DNA of 64,000 nucleotides from an uncultured Collinsella sp. (GTDB lineage: Bacteria; Actinomycetota; Coriobacteriia; Coriobacteriales; Coriobacteriaceae), in contig UQDE01000003.1 in NCBI GenBank assembly GCA_900539735.1, forward strand, positions 24,324-88,323, in the 5' to 3' direction. Both the position numbers and the translations under genes were made by a program. Within the stretch, counting starts at the first letter, position 1. Every line of letters starts with the position of its first letter. Below are positions 41,082 to 49,976 of this stretch, piece by piece. Under the pieces are notes generated by a model, which worked only from the letters and a program-made list of their open reading frames with translations, made no database searches and was not told the DNA's origin.

Positions 41082-43178
41082 TTACTTTTTGCGGGCAAGC
41101 TCACCGATGTTGGCGATGCCGGAGAAAACGGCCTCGAAGCGGTTAAGCAGCTTAAGGCGATTATCGCGGAGCTGCTCGTCCTTGTCCATGACCATGACCT
41201 CGTCGAAGAAACGGTCGATGGGCGCGCGCAGGGCGGCCAGGGCGGCAAACGCGGCAGGGTAATCCTCGGCAGCAAGGGCGGCGTCGACGGCGGTCTGGGC
41301 GGCCTCGGAGGCGTCGGCAAGCGCAAGCTCGACCTCGCCCATCAGGGCGCGGTCGTACTCCACGCCCAGCTCGGGCTTGGAGATATGCGCGGCGCGGGCG
41401 TAGGCGGTCGCCAGGTTGTCGAAGGTCTCGGCGTCGTTCTTGCGGGCCTCGTCGAGGGCGGCGCAGCGGGCGAAGAAGACCGACGGGGCAATAATGTGCA
41501 CCGCGGAAACGGCGGCAACGGTGTCGGCCGGGATCTTCTCATCGCGAGCCATGCTCACCAGACGGCCGTGGAAGAAGTCGCGAACCTGCTGGGCGACCTC
41601 GGCGGCGTCGAACTCAATGCCCTGCTCGCTATAGAGCTCAAGGGCAAAGTCGATCAGCGACGTGGGATCAATCGGCAGACGATCGCGCAGGATGTTAATG
41701 ATGCCGATAGCGGCACGACGCAGCGCGTACGGGTCGGAAGAGCCGGTCGGGGGCTCGCCGATGGCAAAGATACCGGCGATGGTATCGAGCTTGTCGGCAC
41801 AGGCAACGATGCAGCCAGCGGTGCCCTCGGGCAGCTCGTCGCCAGCGAAGCGAGGGCGATAGTGGTCGCGAATGGCATGGGCGACCTCGTCGTTCTCCCC
41901 CATCGCGATGGCGTAGTAACCGCCCATCACGCCCTGCTGGCTCGTGAACTCGACGACAGCGTTGGACACCAGGTCGGCCTTGCACAGGTGTGCGGCGCGG
42001 CCAGCGTCGGCGGCAAGGTGAGCGCCCAGATGGGCCTCACGGGCAATAGCCAGCGCAAGCTGCTCGATACGCTCGGACTTGGCGAGCACGCTGCCGAGCT
42101 TCTCCTGGAAGGCAACCTTGGCCAGGCGCTCACGGAACTCGTCGAGGGAGATCTTCAGATCCTCCTCGTAGAAGAACTTAGCGTCATCCAGGCGGGCGCG
42201 CACAACGCGCTCGTTGCCGTCGATCACGCGCTCGGCGTTCTCGGGCTTGCTGTTGGAGACGATCACGAACTCACGCGTCAGCTTGCCCTCACCGTCATAG
42301 ATCGGGAAGTAGCGCTGGTTGGTGAGCATAGACTCGCAGATGATCTCGTGCGGGACCTTGAGGAACTCCTCATCAAAGGTACCGACGAGCACCGTCGGCC
42401 ACTCGCAGAGGTTGATGACCTCCTCAAAGACCTTCTTGGGCGTATCGACGTGGCAGCCGGGGCGAGCGGCCTCGACCTCGGCGATACCGGCAAGGATGGC
42501 CTCACGACGGCGCTCGGCAGAAAGCACGCCGACGTCCTCGAGCACCCGCTCGTAAACAGCGGGGCTGACGACCACATGGTCACCGGGGCCCAGCACGCGA
42601 TGACCACGCGTGGTGTTGCCGCTCGTCACGTCGGCAAACGACACGGGCACGACGTCCTCGCCCAGAAGGCAGCAGATCCAACGGACCGGACGCACGAACG
42701 TGGCGTGCTCGTGGCCCCAGCGCTGAGAACGGTAGTTGGGCCACTGCAGGCCGGCGATGGTCTTCTCGCACAGGGCCGTCAGGATCGGAGTAGCCGGAGC
42801 GGAAGGAATGTTCTTCTCGGCAAAGACGTACTCACGGCCGTCGGTGTCCTCGCGACGGACCAGATCCTCGGCAGCCACACCGCACTTGCGGGCGAAGCCC
42901 TGGGCGGCCTTGGTGGCGTTACCGTCGGCATCAAAGGCGATGTTGGCCGCGGGGCCACGCTTAACCTCGTGAACCTCATCGGTCGCGGTGGCGACGTCGG
43001 CAACGAGCGCGGCCAGGCGACGCGGGCTCGAGATCACGCGGACCTCGCCGTGGGCCAGGCCTGCCTCGTCGAGACCCTTGGCGATCATGGTGCCAAGCTG
43101 CTTGACGGCATTGTTCAGCGGTGCAGAGGGCATTTCCTCCGTACCGATCTCAAACAGGAAATCCTTAGCGTCTGCCAT
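41082..43178 (-). CDS. glyS: Glycyl-tRNA synthetase beta subunit
   Basis: Large subunit of the alpha2-beta2 bacterial glycyl-tRNA synthetase, with tRNA-binding and HD-like domains. The 698 residues begin DFLFEIGTEEMPSAPL and include GGYYAIAMGENDEVAHAI and FALRRAAIGII-like YALRRAAIGIINIL, all family hallmarks. It starts three bases after glyQ and is followed, after 34 bases, by the PPDK regulator gene on the same strand. Confidence 0.97.
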   Translation of the reverse strand: MADAKDFLFEIGTEEMPSAPLNNAVKQLGTMIAKGLDEAGLAHGEVRVISSPRRLAALVADVATATDEVHEVKRGPAANIAFDADGNATKAAQGFARKCGVAAEDLVRREDTDGREYVFAEKNIPSAPATPILTALCEKTIAGLQWPNYRSQRWGHEHATFVRPVRWICCLLGEDVVPVSFADVTSGNTTRGHRVLGPGDHVVVSPAVYERVLEDVGVLSAERRREAILAGIAEVEAARPGCHVDTPKKVFEEVINLCEWPTVLVGTFDEEFLKVPHEIICESMLTNQRYFPIYDGEGKLTREFVIVSNSKPENAERVIDGNERVVRARLDDAKFFYEEDLKISLDEFRERLAKVAFQEKLGSVLAKSERIEQLALAIAREAHLGAHLAADAGRAAHLCKADLVSNAVVEFTSQQGVMGGYYAIAMGENDEVAHAIRDHYRPRFAGDELPEGTAGCIVACADKLDTIAGIFAIGEPPTGSSDPYALRRAAIGIINILRDRLPIDPTSLIDFALELYSEQGIEFDAAEVAQQVRDFFHGRLVSMARDEKIPADTVAAVSAVHIIAPSVFFARCAALDEARKNDAETFDNLATAYARAAHISKPELGVEYDRALMGEVELALADASEAAQTAVDAALAAEDYPAAFAALAALRAPIDRFFDEVMVMDKDEQLRDNRLKLLNRFEAVFSGIANIGELARKK

Positions 43179-43181
43179 GGC

Positions 43182-44093
43182 TTACGCCACCTCGCCTTCC
43201 TGATCGGCATTCTCGTTGATTCCGGCGACCTCGGCCATATAGGCCTCGCAGCACGCCTTGGCGACGGCGCGGACGCGCAGGATGTAGTTGGCGCGCTCGA
43301 CTGCGGACAGCGCACCGCGGGCATCGAGCAGGTTGAAGGCATGGCTGCACTTCATGACGCAGTCATATGCCGGCAGCGGCAGCTTGCGCTCCAGACAGGA
43401 GTGGCACTCGGCCTCGTAGTCGTCAAACTTCTGACGCATCATCTCGACGTTGGCGACCTCAAAGTTGTAAGCGCTGAACTCGCGCTCGTTCTCCAGGAAC
43501 ACGTCGCCGTAGGTCATGGGCGTACCGTCGGGCAGGTAGCTCCACACCAGGTCGTAGACAGAGTTGACGCCCTGGGCGTACATGGCGATGCGCTCCAGGC
43601 CATAGGTGATCTCAACGGGCACGGGGTCGACCTCGATGCCGCCCACCTGCTGGAAGTACGTAAACTGCGTGACCTCCATGCCATTGAGCCAGACCTCCCA
43701 GCCAAGGCCCCAGGCGCCGAGCGTCGGGCTCTCCCAGTCGTCCTCGACAAAGCGGACGTCATGGTCGTTGGGGTCCAGGCCAATGGCGGCCAGCGAACCC
43801 AGGTAAAGCTCCTGGGCGTTGACCGGCGAGGGCTTGATGAGCACCTGGAACTGATAGTAGTGCTGCATGCGGTTGGGGTTCTCGCCATAGCGGCCGTCGG
43901 CGGGACGGCGGCAGGGCTGCGCATAGCAGGTGCGCCACTCGGCGGGACCGAGCGAGCGCAGCGTGGTCGCGGTATGGAAGGTACCGGCACCGACCTCGGA
44001 GTCATAGGGCTGCATAATGACGCAGCCCTGCTCGCCCCAGTACTGCTGGAGGCGCAGGATGATGTCTTGGAAGGAAAGCGATGAAGCGTTCAT
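43182..44093 (-). CDS. glyQ: Glycyl-tRNA synthetase alpha subunit
   Basis: Catalytic class II subunit of tetrameric glycyl-tRNA synthetase. The 303 residues include FQDIILRLQQYWGEQGCVIMQ-type N-terminus, CYAQPCRRPADGRYGENPNR and GLGWEVWLNGMEVTQFTYFQ. It pairs with glyS downstream. The upstream gap to lepB is under 60 bases, too short for a T-box riboswitch. Confidence 0.97.
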   Translation of the reverse strand: MNASSLSFQDIILRLQQYWGEQGCVIMQPYDSEVGAGTFHTATTLRSLGPAEWRTCYAQPCRRPADGRYGENPNRMQHYYQFQVLIKPSPVNAQELYLGSLAAIGLDPNDHDVRFVEDDWESPTLGAWGLGWEVWLNGMEVTQFTYFQQVGGIEVDPVPVEITYGLERIAMYAQGVNSVYDLVWSYLPDGTPMTYGDVFLENEREFSAYNFEVANVEMMRQKFDDYEAECHSCLERKLPLPAYDCVMKCSHAFNLLDARGALSAVERANYILRVRAVAKACCEAYMAEVAGINENADQEGEVA

Positions 44094-44139
44094 GCCTCTA
44101 ATATCCCCTCGTCGAAACGATTACACGGTTAGGTACTGT

Positions 44140-44145
44140 ACTATA
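44140..44145 (-). promoter_or_regulatory. Candidate -10 element for glyQS
   Basis: TATAGT on the minus strand about 45 bases upstream of glyQ. No clear -35 hexamer; readthrough from lepB is also possible. Confidence 0.35.
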
Positions 44146-44152
44146 GCGTTTT

Positions 44153-44716
44153 TTAGTCGATAGCGCCGATACGGTTGAGCGGCCAGTAGCGCACAAGCGC
44201 CACGGCGATCAAGTCGGAGCGGTCGACGGGGCCAAAGTAGCGGGAGTCAGCAGAGTTCTCGCGGTTGTCGCCCATCACCCACACACAGTCGTCAGGGACG
44301 GTGTAGGGATAGCTCACCTGAGCGCCGGGGGCTTGGACCGAAAGCGGCCAGCTCATGCCAGTCGTATAGTCCTCGTCGAGCGCCTGGCCATCGACGACGA
44401 CCTTGCCGCCCTGCAGGTCGACCGTCTGGCCGGCCGTGGCGATGACGCGCTTTACCAGCACGTCATGCTCGGACGTGGCATCGGGGTTGTGGAACACCAC
44501 GATATCGCCTTGCTTGACGGGCTGTCCGAGTTCGAGCGTCACCTTCTGCGCCAGAATCTGGTCTCCGATCTCGATCGTGGACTCCATGGAACCGGTGGGC
44601 ACCACAAAGGGCTCGACCACAAACGTACGAATCACGAAGGTGGCAACGAGCGCAATCGCAACGATTACGATCCACTCAAAGGCGCCCCTCAGGGCAGAAT
44701 GCTGCGATGGAACCAT
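44153..44716 (-). CDS. lepB: Signal peptidase I
   Basis: Membrane serine protease removing signal peptides from secreted proteins. The 187 residues have one N-terminal TM (about 12-35), the catalytic Ser43 in PTGSMESTI, Lys89 in VLVKRVIATAG, and the late box MGDNRENSADSRYFG. ATG at 44716 follows GAGGAG; a longer frame upstream runs inside trmD and is not family-like. It is next to trmD in the rpsP-khpA-rimM-trmD-lepB series. Confidence 0.95.
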   Translation of the reverse strand: MVPSQHSALRGAFEWIVIVAIALVATFVIRTFVVEPFVVPTGSMESTIEIGDQILAQKVTLELGQPVKQGDIVVFHNPDATSEHDVLVKRVIATAGQTVDLQGGKVVVDGQALDEDYTTGMSWPLSVQAPGAQVSYPYTVPDDCVWVMGDNRENSADSRYFGPVDRSDLIAVALVRYWPLNRIGAID

Positions 44717-44718
44717 TC

Positions 44719-45477
44719 TCACTCCTCGCTCTGCGAATACGAAGCGTCCAGGATCTCCTGCGCGTACGCGCGCTCCTCGGGCGTGAGCCGCGCCGTCTCG
44801 ATAAGATCGGGACGCCAGCGGCAGGTGCGCTCGATGGCGTTCTTGCGACGCCAAGCGTCAACTTTGGCGTGGTCGCCGCTCACGAGCACTGGAGGCACAC
44901 CCTCGCCATTGAACTCGGCGGGTCGAGTGTACTGAGCGTACTCGAGCAGGCCACCGTCCTCGGCGGTCGAGAAGGACTCGTCCACGTTGCTCATCTCGTC
45001 ACCCAAGGCTCCGGGAATAAGCCGTACGACGGCATCGGCAACGACCATAGCGGGCAGTTCGCCGCCCGTGAGCACGTAGTCACCGATCGACAGACGCTCA
45101 TCGGCATACGCATATGCGCGCTCGTCGACGCCCTCGTAACGGCTGCACACAAACAGCAGGCGCTCACTTTTGAGCAGGCGCTCGGCCACATGCTGCGTAA
45201 AGGGCTCGCCGCAGGGGGTGAAGAACACCACGGTGGGCTTGGGGCCCTCGGAACTGATGGCCTCAATTGCCTCGGCAATGGGCTCGACCTTCATGAGCAT
45301 GCCCTGCCCGCCGCCGTATGGCTCATCATCGACGGTGCGATGGCGGTCGTGCGTCCAGTCGCGCAGGTTATACGCCTTAAAATCAAAAAGGCCGGCCTTG
45401 CGGGCGCGGCCCAAGATCGATGTGGACATGACGGGCTCAAACATCTCGGGAAAGACCGAAAGGGTCTCGATCAGCAT
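44719..45477 (-). CDS. trmD: tRNA (guanine37-N1)-methyltransferase
   Basis: SPOUT-fold enzyme making m1G37, which prevents frameshifting. The 252 residues include FPEMFEPVMSTSILGRA, DDEPYGGGQGMLM, and the trefoil knot blocks RYEGVDERAY and IGDYVLTGGELPAMV. GGGAGG precedes the ATG. It sits between rimM and lepB. Confidence 0.97.
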   Translation of the reverse strand: MLIETLSVFPEMFEPVMSTSILGRARKAGLFDFKAYNLRDWTHDRHRTVDDEPYGGGQGMLMKVEPIAEAIEAISSEGPKPTVVFFTPCGEPFTQHVAERLLKSERLLFVCSRYEGVDERAYAYADERLSIGDYVLTGGELPAMVVADAVVRLIPGALGDEMSNVDESFSTAEDGGLLEYAQYTRPAEFNGEGVPPVLVSGDHAKVDAWRRKNAIERTCRWRPDLIETARLTPEERAYAQEILDASYSQSEE

Positions 45478-45487
45478 GTTGTCCTCC

Positions 45488-46009
45488 CTACTTGTCCATA
45501 TCGATCAGGCCGTCCATAACGTGGACGGAAATTGTTCCTGTGTCGGGAAGATCGAGCACGACCTGCTCGATCACGGGAATCAGTACCTCGCCATACCGAT
45601 CGCCCTCAACAACCCAAACATCGTTAGCGGGCGTCGACATGATCTCGACGATCGTGCCGAGTAAACCGAAGCGCTCGTCGACCACCTCGCGACCCATCAG
45701 GTCGGTATAGGCAGCGTCGAGTGAATCGAGCTCAAAGTCGTCACAATTTGCCAGCACGTAGCATCCCGTGATGCCCTCGGCGGCTGTCAAGTCGTCAATG
45801 CCCTCAAACGAGACCAGATCGCCATCGCCCGTATCGGTGACGGACACGACCGTGCAAAAGCGGTCGCGCTTGAGCGCCGGCGGCGTCAGGGCGACGCGCA
45901 TACCCGGCTCTAATACAGAAGGAAGCCCCCGCAGCGGCTGCGCGAGGACCTCCCCCTTCCTTCCGTGCGGCTTGACCACACGGGCGATGTTTTTGTACTG
46001 GGACCTCAA
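45488..46009 (-). CDS. rimM: Ribosome maturation factor RimM
   Basis: Assists assembly of the 30S head. The 173 residues begin with the RimM barrel (IARVVKPHGRKGEVLAQPL) and end with a PRC-barrel-like domain (LMGREVVDERFGLLGTIVEI). The likely start is TTG at 46009, five bases after the khpA stop, with only a weak AGGA site, so it probably depends on coupling. Confidence 0.93.
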   Translation of the reverse strand: MRSQYKNIARVVKPHGRKGEVLAQPLRGLPSVLEPGMRVALTPPALKRDRFCTVVSVTDTGDGDLVSFEGIDDLTAAEGITGCYVLANCDDFELDSLDAAYTDLMGREVVDERFGLLGTIVEIMSTPANDVWVVEGDRYGEVLIPVIEQVVLDLPDTGTISVHVMDGLIDMDK

Positions 46010-46013
46010 GGTC

Positions 46014-46298
46014 CTAGCCCAGAACCTCTACCTCGACAGCAGTGTCGAGGCGAGCGGCCAGTGCACGGGCGAGCGTGCGAATGGCCTTAATGGTACGGCC
46101 ACGACGGCCGATGACCTTAGCGACGTCATCCTCGGCGACCGAAACCTCAATCGTAGAGGCGTCGTCACCATCGATGACCTCAAGGCTCACGGAATCCGGG
46201 TCGTCGACGATCTGAACAACGAGATATTCGACGAGATCGGCGATGCGATCTGAGAGCATTGCCTCACCCTCGAGCTGTGCAGCGTCAACCTCAGGCAC
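46014..46298 (-). CDS. khpA: KH-domain RNA-binding protein KhpA
   Basis: Small RNA chaperone, in other Gram-positives partner of KhpB/Jag, affecting cell division and sRNA binding. The 94 residues contain one KH domain with the GxxG loop in KVIGRRGRTIKAI. A start at M14 would give the usual 80-residue length, so the first 13 residues may be an extension or misassigned. It lies between rpsP and rimM. Confidence 0.9.
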   Translation of the reverse strand: MPEVDAAQLEGEAMLSDRIADLVEYLVVQIVDDPDSVSLEVIDGDDASTIEVSVAEDDVAKVIGRRGRTIKAIRTLARALAARLDTAVEVEVLG

Positions 46299-46301
46299 GA
46301 T

Positions 46302-46643
46302 TTACTCCTCGGCGCCCTCAGCGGCCTCAGCGGCAGCCTTAGCGGCCTCGGCCTCTTTGGCGAGCTGCTTCTTGGACTTCTTGACGACGGTCTCGGTCTT
46401 CTCGCCCTCGTTGGCGGCCTTGACCAGAGCGGCGACGGCGTCGGTGAGCTGAGCGCCCTTGGACTGCCAGTCGGCGATCTTCTCGAGGTCGAGGTTGATG
46501 GTCTTGGGGGCGGTCATCGGGTTGTAGCGGCCAACCTCCTCGATGATACGACCGTCACGCGGGGCGCGGGAATCGGCGACGACGACACGGTAGTACGGAC
46601 GCTTCTTAGCGCCGTGACGAGCAAGGCGAATCTTGACTGCCAA
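46302..46643 (-). CDS. rpsP: 30S ribosomal protein S16
   Basis: Small-subunit protein starting AVKIRLARHGAKKRPYYRVVVAD, with VGRYNPMTAPKTINLD. The start is TTG at 46643, placed by GGAGGAG six bases upstream. The 113 residues include a Lys/Ala/Glu-rich C-terminal tail of about 30 residues beyond the core, common in actinobacteria. First gene of the rpsP-khpA-rimM-trmD-lepB run. Confidence 0.95.
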   Translation of the reverse strand: MAVKIRLARHGAKKRPYYRVVVADSRAPRDGRIIEEVGRYNPMTAPKTINLDLEKIADWQSKGAQLTDAVAALVKAANEGEKTETVVKKSKKQLAKEAEAAKAAAEAAEGAEE

Positions 46644-46772
46644 AGGAAACTCCTCCAACCAAGCAGCTTTAGGCTGCAACTACAAACAAACAGTTGAACA
46701 TAATACGCCATCGACGCGGGCAGGTGAAGTCCGTGAGACCAACTTCTTCGGTGTAGTCGAGGGCAAATCCAT

Positions 46773-46800
46773 ATCTTAGACAAGAATTCGGGATTTGCAA
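46773..46800 (-). promoter_or_regulatory. Promoter of the rpsP operon
   Basis: TTGCAA (46795-46800), a 16-base spacer and TAAGAT (46773-46778) on the minus strand. Confidence 0.6.
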
Positions 46801-46832
46801 GCACATACACGCACCCCACATGAGCTGCGCGG

Positions 46833-46838
46833 TATACT
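46833..46838 (+). promoter_or_regulatory. Candidate -10 element for dinB
   Basis: TATACT ends six bases before the dinB ATG, so transcription could start at or next to the start codon. Confidence 0.4.
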
Positions 46839-46844
46839 CATGAC

Positions 46845-48098
46845 ATGGAAAGACGCGAACATACATACGGTTATGAGGATGCCACGGGCGTCACGCCGCC
46901 TCCCTGGACGGGTCCGGCGGTGGGCCTGATGGACCTCGATGCGTTTTTTGCGAGCGTGGAGATGCTCGATCATCCCGAATGGCGCGGCAAGCCGCTCATC
47001 GTGGGCGGAGACGCCGATTCGCGTGGCGTCGTGTCCACGTGTTCGTATGAGGCACGTCGCTTTGGCGTGCACTCTGCCATGGCCTCGGCCGAGGCACGGC
47101 GCTTGTGCCCGCAAGCCATTTGGACACACGGGCACTTTGACCGATACCGCGAGGTGAGCGCGCAGGTCATGGCGATTCTCGCCGACGAGACCCCGCGCGT
47201 CGAGCGCGTATCCATCGACGAAGCCTTTATCGATATCACACCGGGTCGCTTTGCGCCCGAAGACCCGCTGCTGGTTGCGCGGCGTATAAGCGACCGCGTG
47301 GCAGGGCTGGGAGTGACCTGCTCCATTGGCGTGGGCTGCAACAAGACGGTCGCAAAAATCGCAAGCGAGCGGGATAAGCCGTTTGGGCTGACCATCGTGC
47401 GCCCCGGAACCGAGCAGCGCTTTTTGGCCGCGCTGCCGGTATCTGCCATGAGTGGCATCGGGCGCTCGGCCGAGGAGCGACTGCGCCGCATGCGCATCTA
47501 TACGCTCGGCGAGCTGTCACGCGCGCCGGAATCCACGTTGGCTGCAATTTTTGGCGTCAACGGCGAACGCATGCGCCAGCGTGCGCTGGGACTCGAAATC
47601 TCCGAAGTCACAAGTCTCGATGAAGAGCGTGAGGTCAAGTCGGTCAGCAATGAACGCACCTTTGCGAAAGATTTGACTGAGCGCGGGGACATCGAAGCGG
47701 CGATTGCGCTGCTGGGAGAGTCAGTGGGACGCCGTCTGCGCCGTCAGGGGCTGACGGGTGCCACGGTAACGCTCAAGCTTAAGTATTCGTATGGCAGCGG
47801 GCGTACGGCACAGCGCCGGCTGCCTCATCCGACCGACGATGAGAACATCTTCGTGGCGGTTGCACTCGATCTGCTCGACAACATCTGGCAGGAAGGCATG
47901 CATGTACGCTTAGCAGGCATCGGCATGAGCGACTTTGACCATCAGGGCGGCATCCAGACCGACTTGTTCTGCGAAGTCGACGACCGCGGAGCCCAATCCA
48001 GCGACCGCCGCGAGCTCTCCGTCGCGATCGACGCCGTCCGAGACAAGTTCGGCGACACCGCCCTATCCTTCGGCCGCCAATCCCGCTTCAACGATTAG
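46845..48098 (+). CDS. dinB: DNA polymerase IV
   Basis: Y-family translesion polymerase. The 417 residues show the catalytic GLMDLDAFFASVE, CSYEARRFGVHSAM and RVSIDEAFIDITPG, then a helix-hairpin-helix (MSGIGRSAEERLRRM) and the little-finger domain. No C-terminal beta-clamp motif stands out. There is no visible Shine-Dalgarno site before the ATG, while a TATACT box lies seven bases upstream, suggesting a leaderless mRNA. It stands alone on the plus strand between two minus-strand operons. Confidence 0.95.
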   Translation: MERREHTYGYEDATGVTPPPWTGPAVGLMDLDAFFASVEMLDHPEWRGKPLIVGGDADSRGVVSTCSYEARRFGVHSAMASAEARRLCPQAIWTHGHFDRYREVSAQVMAILADETPRVERVSIDEAFIDITPGRFAPEDPLLVARRISDRVAGLGVTCSIGVGCNKTVAKIASERDKPFGLTIVRPGTEQRFLAALPVSAMSGIGRSAEERLRRMRIYTLGELSRAPESTLAAIFGVNGERMRQRALGLEISEVTSLDEEREVKSVSNERTFAKDLTERGDIEAAIALLGESVGRRLRRQGLTGATVTLKLKYSYGSGRTAQRRLPHPTDDENIFVAVALDLLDNIWQEGMHVRLAGIGMSDFDHQGGIQTDLFCEVDDRGAQSSDRRELSVAIDAVRDKFGDTALSFGRQSRFND

Positions 48099-48107
48099 TC
48101 CCTAAGG

Positions 48108-48150
48108 CAAAAAGAAAGCCGGGCAGCTGCGAATGGTGCAACTGCCCGGC
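48108..48150 (-). terminator. Terminator of the rsfS operon
   Basis: GCCGGGCAG pairs with CTGCCCGGC and is followed on the minus strand by TTTCTTTTTG. Convergent with the end of dinB, so it may serve both. Confidence 0.75.
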
Positions 48151-48161
48151 GATATGCGTGA

Positions 48162-48193
48162 GGGTAGCTAAACCCCGTCCCAAATGAGCTACT
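48162..48193 (-). repeat. Third copy of the dispersed REP-like repeat
   Basis: On the minus strand it begins AGTAGCTCATTTGGGACGGG and ends TTTAGCTACCC, matching 28767 onward with one base change in the first 21 and the same tail as the MITE-like arms. It starts at the rsfS stop codon. Confidence 0.75.
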
Positions 48194-48647
48194 AGAGGAG
48201 GTTGAGGGGGAGCTGGGGGGCGTCACCCCAGAGCTTTTCGAGGCGGTAGAAGTCGCGCGCCTCGGGGGTGAAGACGTGGACAACGACCGAACCGTAGTCC
48301 ATGAGCATCCAGGTCTTCTGCTCGCGGCCCTCGATGGAGAACGGGTGCTCGCCGCAAGCCTCGGCGACCTTCTCCTCGATCTCGTCGACGATCGAATCGA
48401 CCTGGCGGTTGTTGGTACCGGTGGCAAGCACAAAGTAGTCGCACACATCGGAAAGCTCGGTCAGGTCGAGCACCTGAACGTCCTCGCCCTTCTTGTCGTA
48501 GGCGGCCTGCGCGGCGGCGCGGGCGACATCCTCGGCGGCGACACCGCTCGCGGACAGCGAGGCGGCAGTGCGGTCGGACGTGGGGACGAAGCTCTTGTGC
48601 TCCACACCTTCAAGAATCTGCTCGTCGGTCATGGTCTCGTCGGCCAT
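48192..48647 (-). CDS. rsfS: Ribosomal silencing factor RsfS
   Basis: Binds L14 and blocks subunit joining under starvation. The RsfS core starts near residue 42 (AAQAAYDKKGEDVQVLDLTEL) and includes DYFVLATGTNNRQVDSIVDEI and WMLMDYGSVVVHVF. A charged N-terminal extension of about 40 residues precedes it, longer than usual; an internal start is not obvious. It lies downstream of nadD and yqeK in a standard order. Confidence 0.94.
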   Translation of the reverse strand: MADETMTDEQILEGVEHKSFVPTSDRTAASLSASGVAAEDVARAAAQAAYDKKGEDVQVLDLTELSDVCDYFVLATGTNNRQVDSIVDEIEEKVAEACGEHPFSIEGREQKTWMLMDYGSVVVHVFTPEARDFYRLEKLWGDAPQLPLNLL

Positions 48648-48674
48648 GGAATACCTCTTTCTAGACAGCCCGAG

Positions 48675-49283
48675 CTAGCGCAGCTGGGCGTAATGGTTGT
48701 AAATCGTAATAGCCGTGGGATAAAGATAGCGCCCGGACTGGATCACATAGACCAAACCCTGCGCAAAACAGGAGAAGAACAACTCATCGAGCGTCGACTC
48801 CCCCACCATCTTGCGCAGCGCATGCGCATAGTCGCCGTGGCGGTTGGGCTCGATGGCATCGGCCACAAAGACCACCATATCGAGCGGCGTCATGTCGCAG
48901 GCACCCACGGTGTGACGGTCGACAGCCTGGAAAACGGCCGGCGACAGCTCGGGAAAAAGCTGCGGAAGCTCATAGGCGGCAACAGGGCCATGCAAAAGCG
49001 GCGTCGCGGCGGAAGGAGAGCCGGCAATCTTAATGCCGAAATGCAGAGCGCGCGTGACCAGCTCGTCGTCGGAGAGCACTTTGTCCCAGTCATGGATCAG
49101 GCCGGCGGCAGCGGCATCAAAGCGGTCAACGCCGTAGACCTCGGCCAGATGAAGTGCGGTCTCGGCAACACCCAGCGAATGCACATAGCGCATGCGCTTA
49201 TCCTTCATGCGAACATCGAGCAGCTCTTGAATGCGCTTGAGCAGCGCGCGCTCATCGCCCTCAAACTGATCCTCTACCGACAA
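48675..49283 (-). CDS. yqeK: YqeK-like HD-domain nucleotide hydrolase
   Basis: HD-superfamily protein; Bacillus YqeK hydrolyses diadenosine tetraphosphate symmetrically. The 202 residues carry RYVHSLGVAETALHLAE, the HD pair in GLIHDWDK, LLHGPVAAYEL and FVADAIEPNR. Start is TTG at 49283 after GGGGG. Its place between nadD and rsfS is the standard order and supports the call. Confidence 0.9.
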   Translation of the reverse strand: MSVEDQFEGDERALLKRIQELLDVRMKDKRMRYVHSLGVAETALHLAEVYGVDRFDAAAAGLIHDWDKVLSDDELVTRALHFGIKIAGSPSAATPLLHGPVAAYELPQLFPELSPAVFQAVDRHTVGACDMTPLDMVVFVADAIEPNRHGDYAHALRKMVGESTLDELFFSCFAQGLVYVIQSGRYLYPTAITIYNHYAQLR

Positions 49284-49295
49284 CGTAGACCCCCA

Positions 49296-49973
49296 TCACT
49301 CAAAATCTTCTTGGCCCAAATCGGCATATAGCCTGCGTTTGCGAATGTAGCCGAGCACGGACTCGCTCGTAAGATAGCGCACGCTCATACCGCGAGCAAC
49401 TCGCTTACGAATGTTCGTCGAGCTGATCGCCAGCGCCGGAATCTGAATATAGCGCACGTCGAACGGCAGCCCCGACTCTTTGATTCGGGCACGCGCCGTA
49501 TCGATATCAAAGCCCGGTCGTGTCGCCGCAATAAAGGTAGCAAGCTCAGCGATTCGTTCGGCATCATGCCAGGTAACAATATCGATAATCGCGTCGGCGC
49601 CCGTAATAAAGTAGAGCTTTACCTGCGGCGGGTAAAAGTCGCGAAGGGCATGAAGCGTATCGGCCGTATAGGTTACACCCGGACGGTCAATCTCGAACCG
49701 ACTCGCCAAAAAGGCCGGGTTCGCAGCGGTGGCGAGGACCGTCATGGCATAACGGTCCTCGGCAGGCGTCACCGGCTTGTCAAGCTTAAAGGCAGGCGTG
49801 CCCGCCGGCATAAAGAGCACGGCATCCAAGTCGAGGGACTCACGCGCCTGCTCAGCGGTCACCAGGTGCCCGTAATGGATGGGATCAAAGGTGCCACCCA
49901 TAATGCCGAGCCTAAACTCCTGCCCGTCCTCTAGAGGAAGCTCGGGCAAACCGATTCCACCGCGCAGCGACAT
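49296..49973 (-). CDS. nadD: Nicotinate-nucleotide adenylyltransferase
   Basis: NAD synthesis enzyme forming deamido-NAD. The 225 residues contain the nucleotidylyltransferase motif GIMGGTFDPIHYGHL near residue 23 and the C-terminal ISSTNIRKRVARG. It starts three bases after obgE. About 20 N-terminal residues precede the fold and could be an extension. Confidence 0.95.
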   Translation of the reverse strand: MSLRGGIGLPELPLEDGQEFRLGIMGGTFDPIHYGHLVTAEQARESLDLDAVLFMPAGTPAFKLDKPVTPAEDRYAMTVLATAANPAFLASRFEIDRPGVTYTADTLHALRDFYPPQVKLYFITGADAIIDIVTWHDAERIAELATFIAATRPGFDIDTARARIKESGLPFDVRYIQIPALAISSTNIRKRVARGMSVRYLTSESVLGYIRKRRLYADLGQEDFE

Positions 49974-49976
49974 GGC

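Noticed and set aside
40830..44084. 1084-codon plus-strand frame over glyQS and the PPDK regulator gene
   Set aside because: Antisense artefact spanning three recognised genes; composition is that of a shadow frame, with no ribosome site or domain.
44094..44152. T-box riboswitch upstream of glyQS
   Set aside because: The gap to lepB is under 60 bases and lacks a specifier stem or the T-box sequence.
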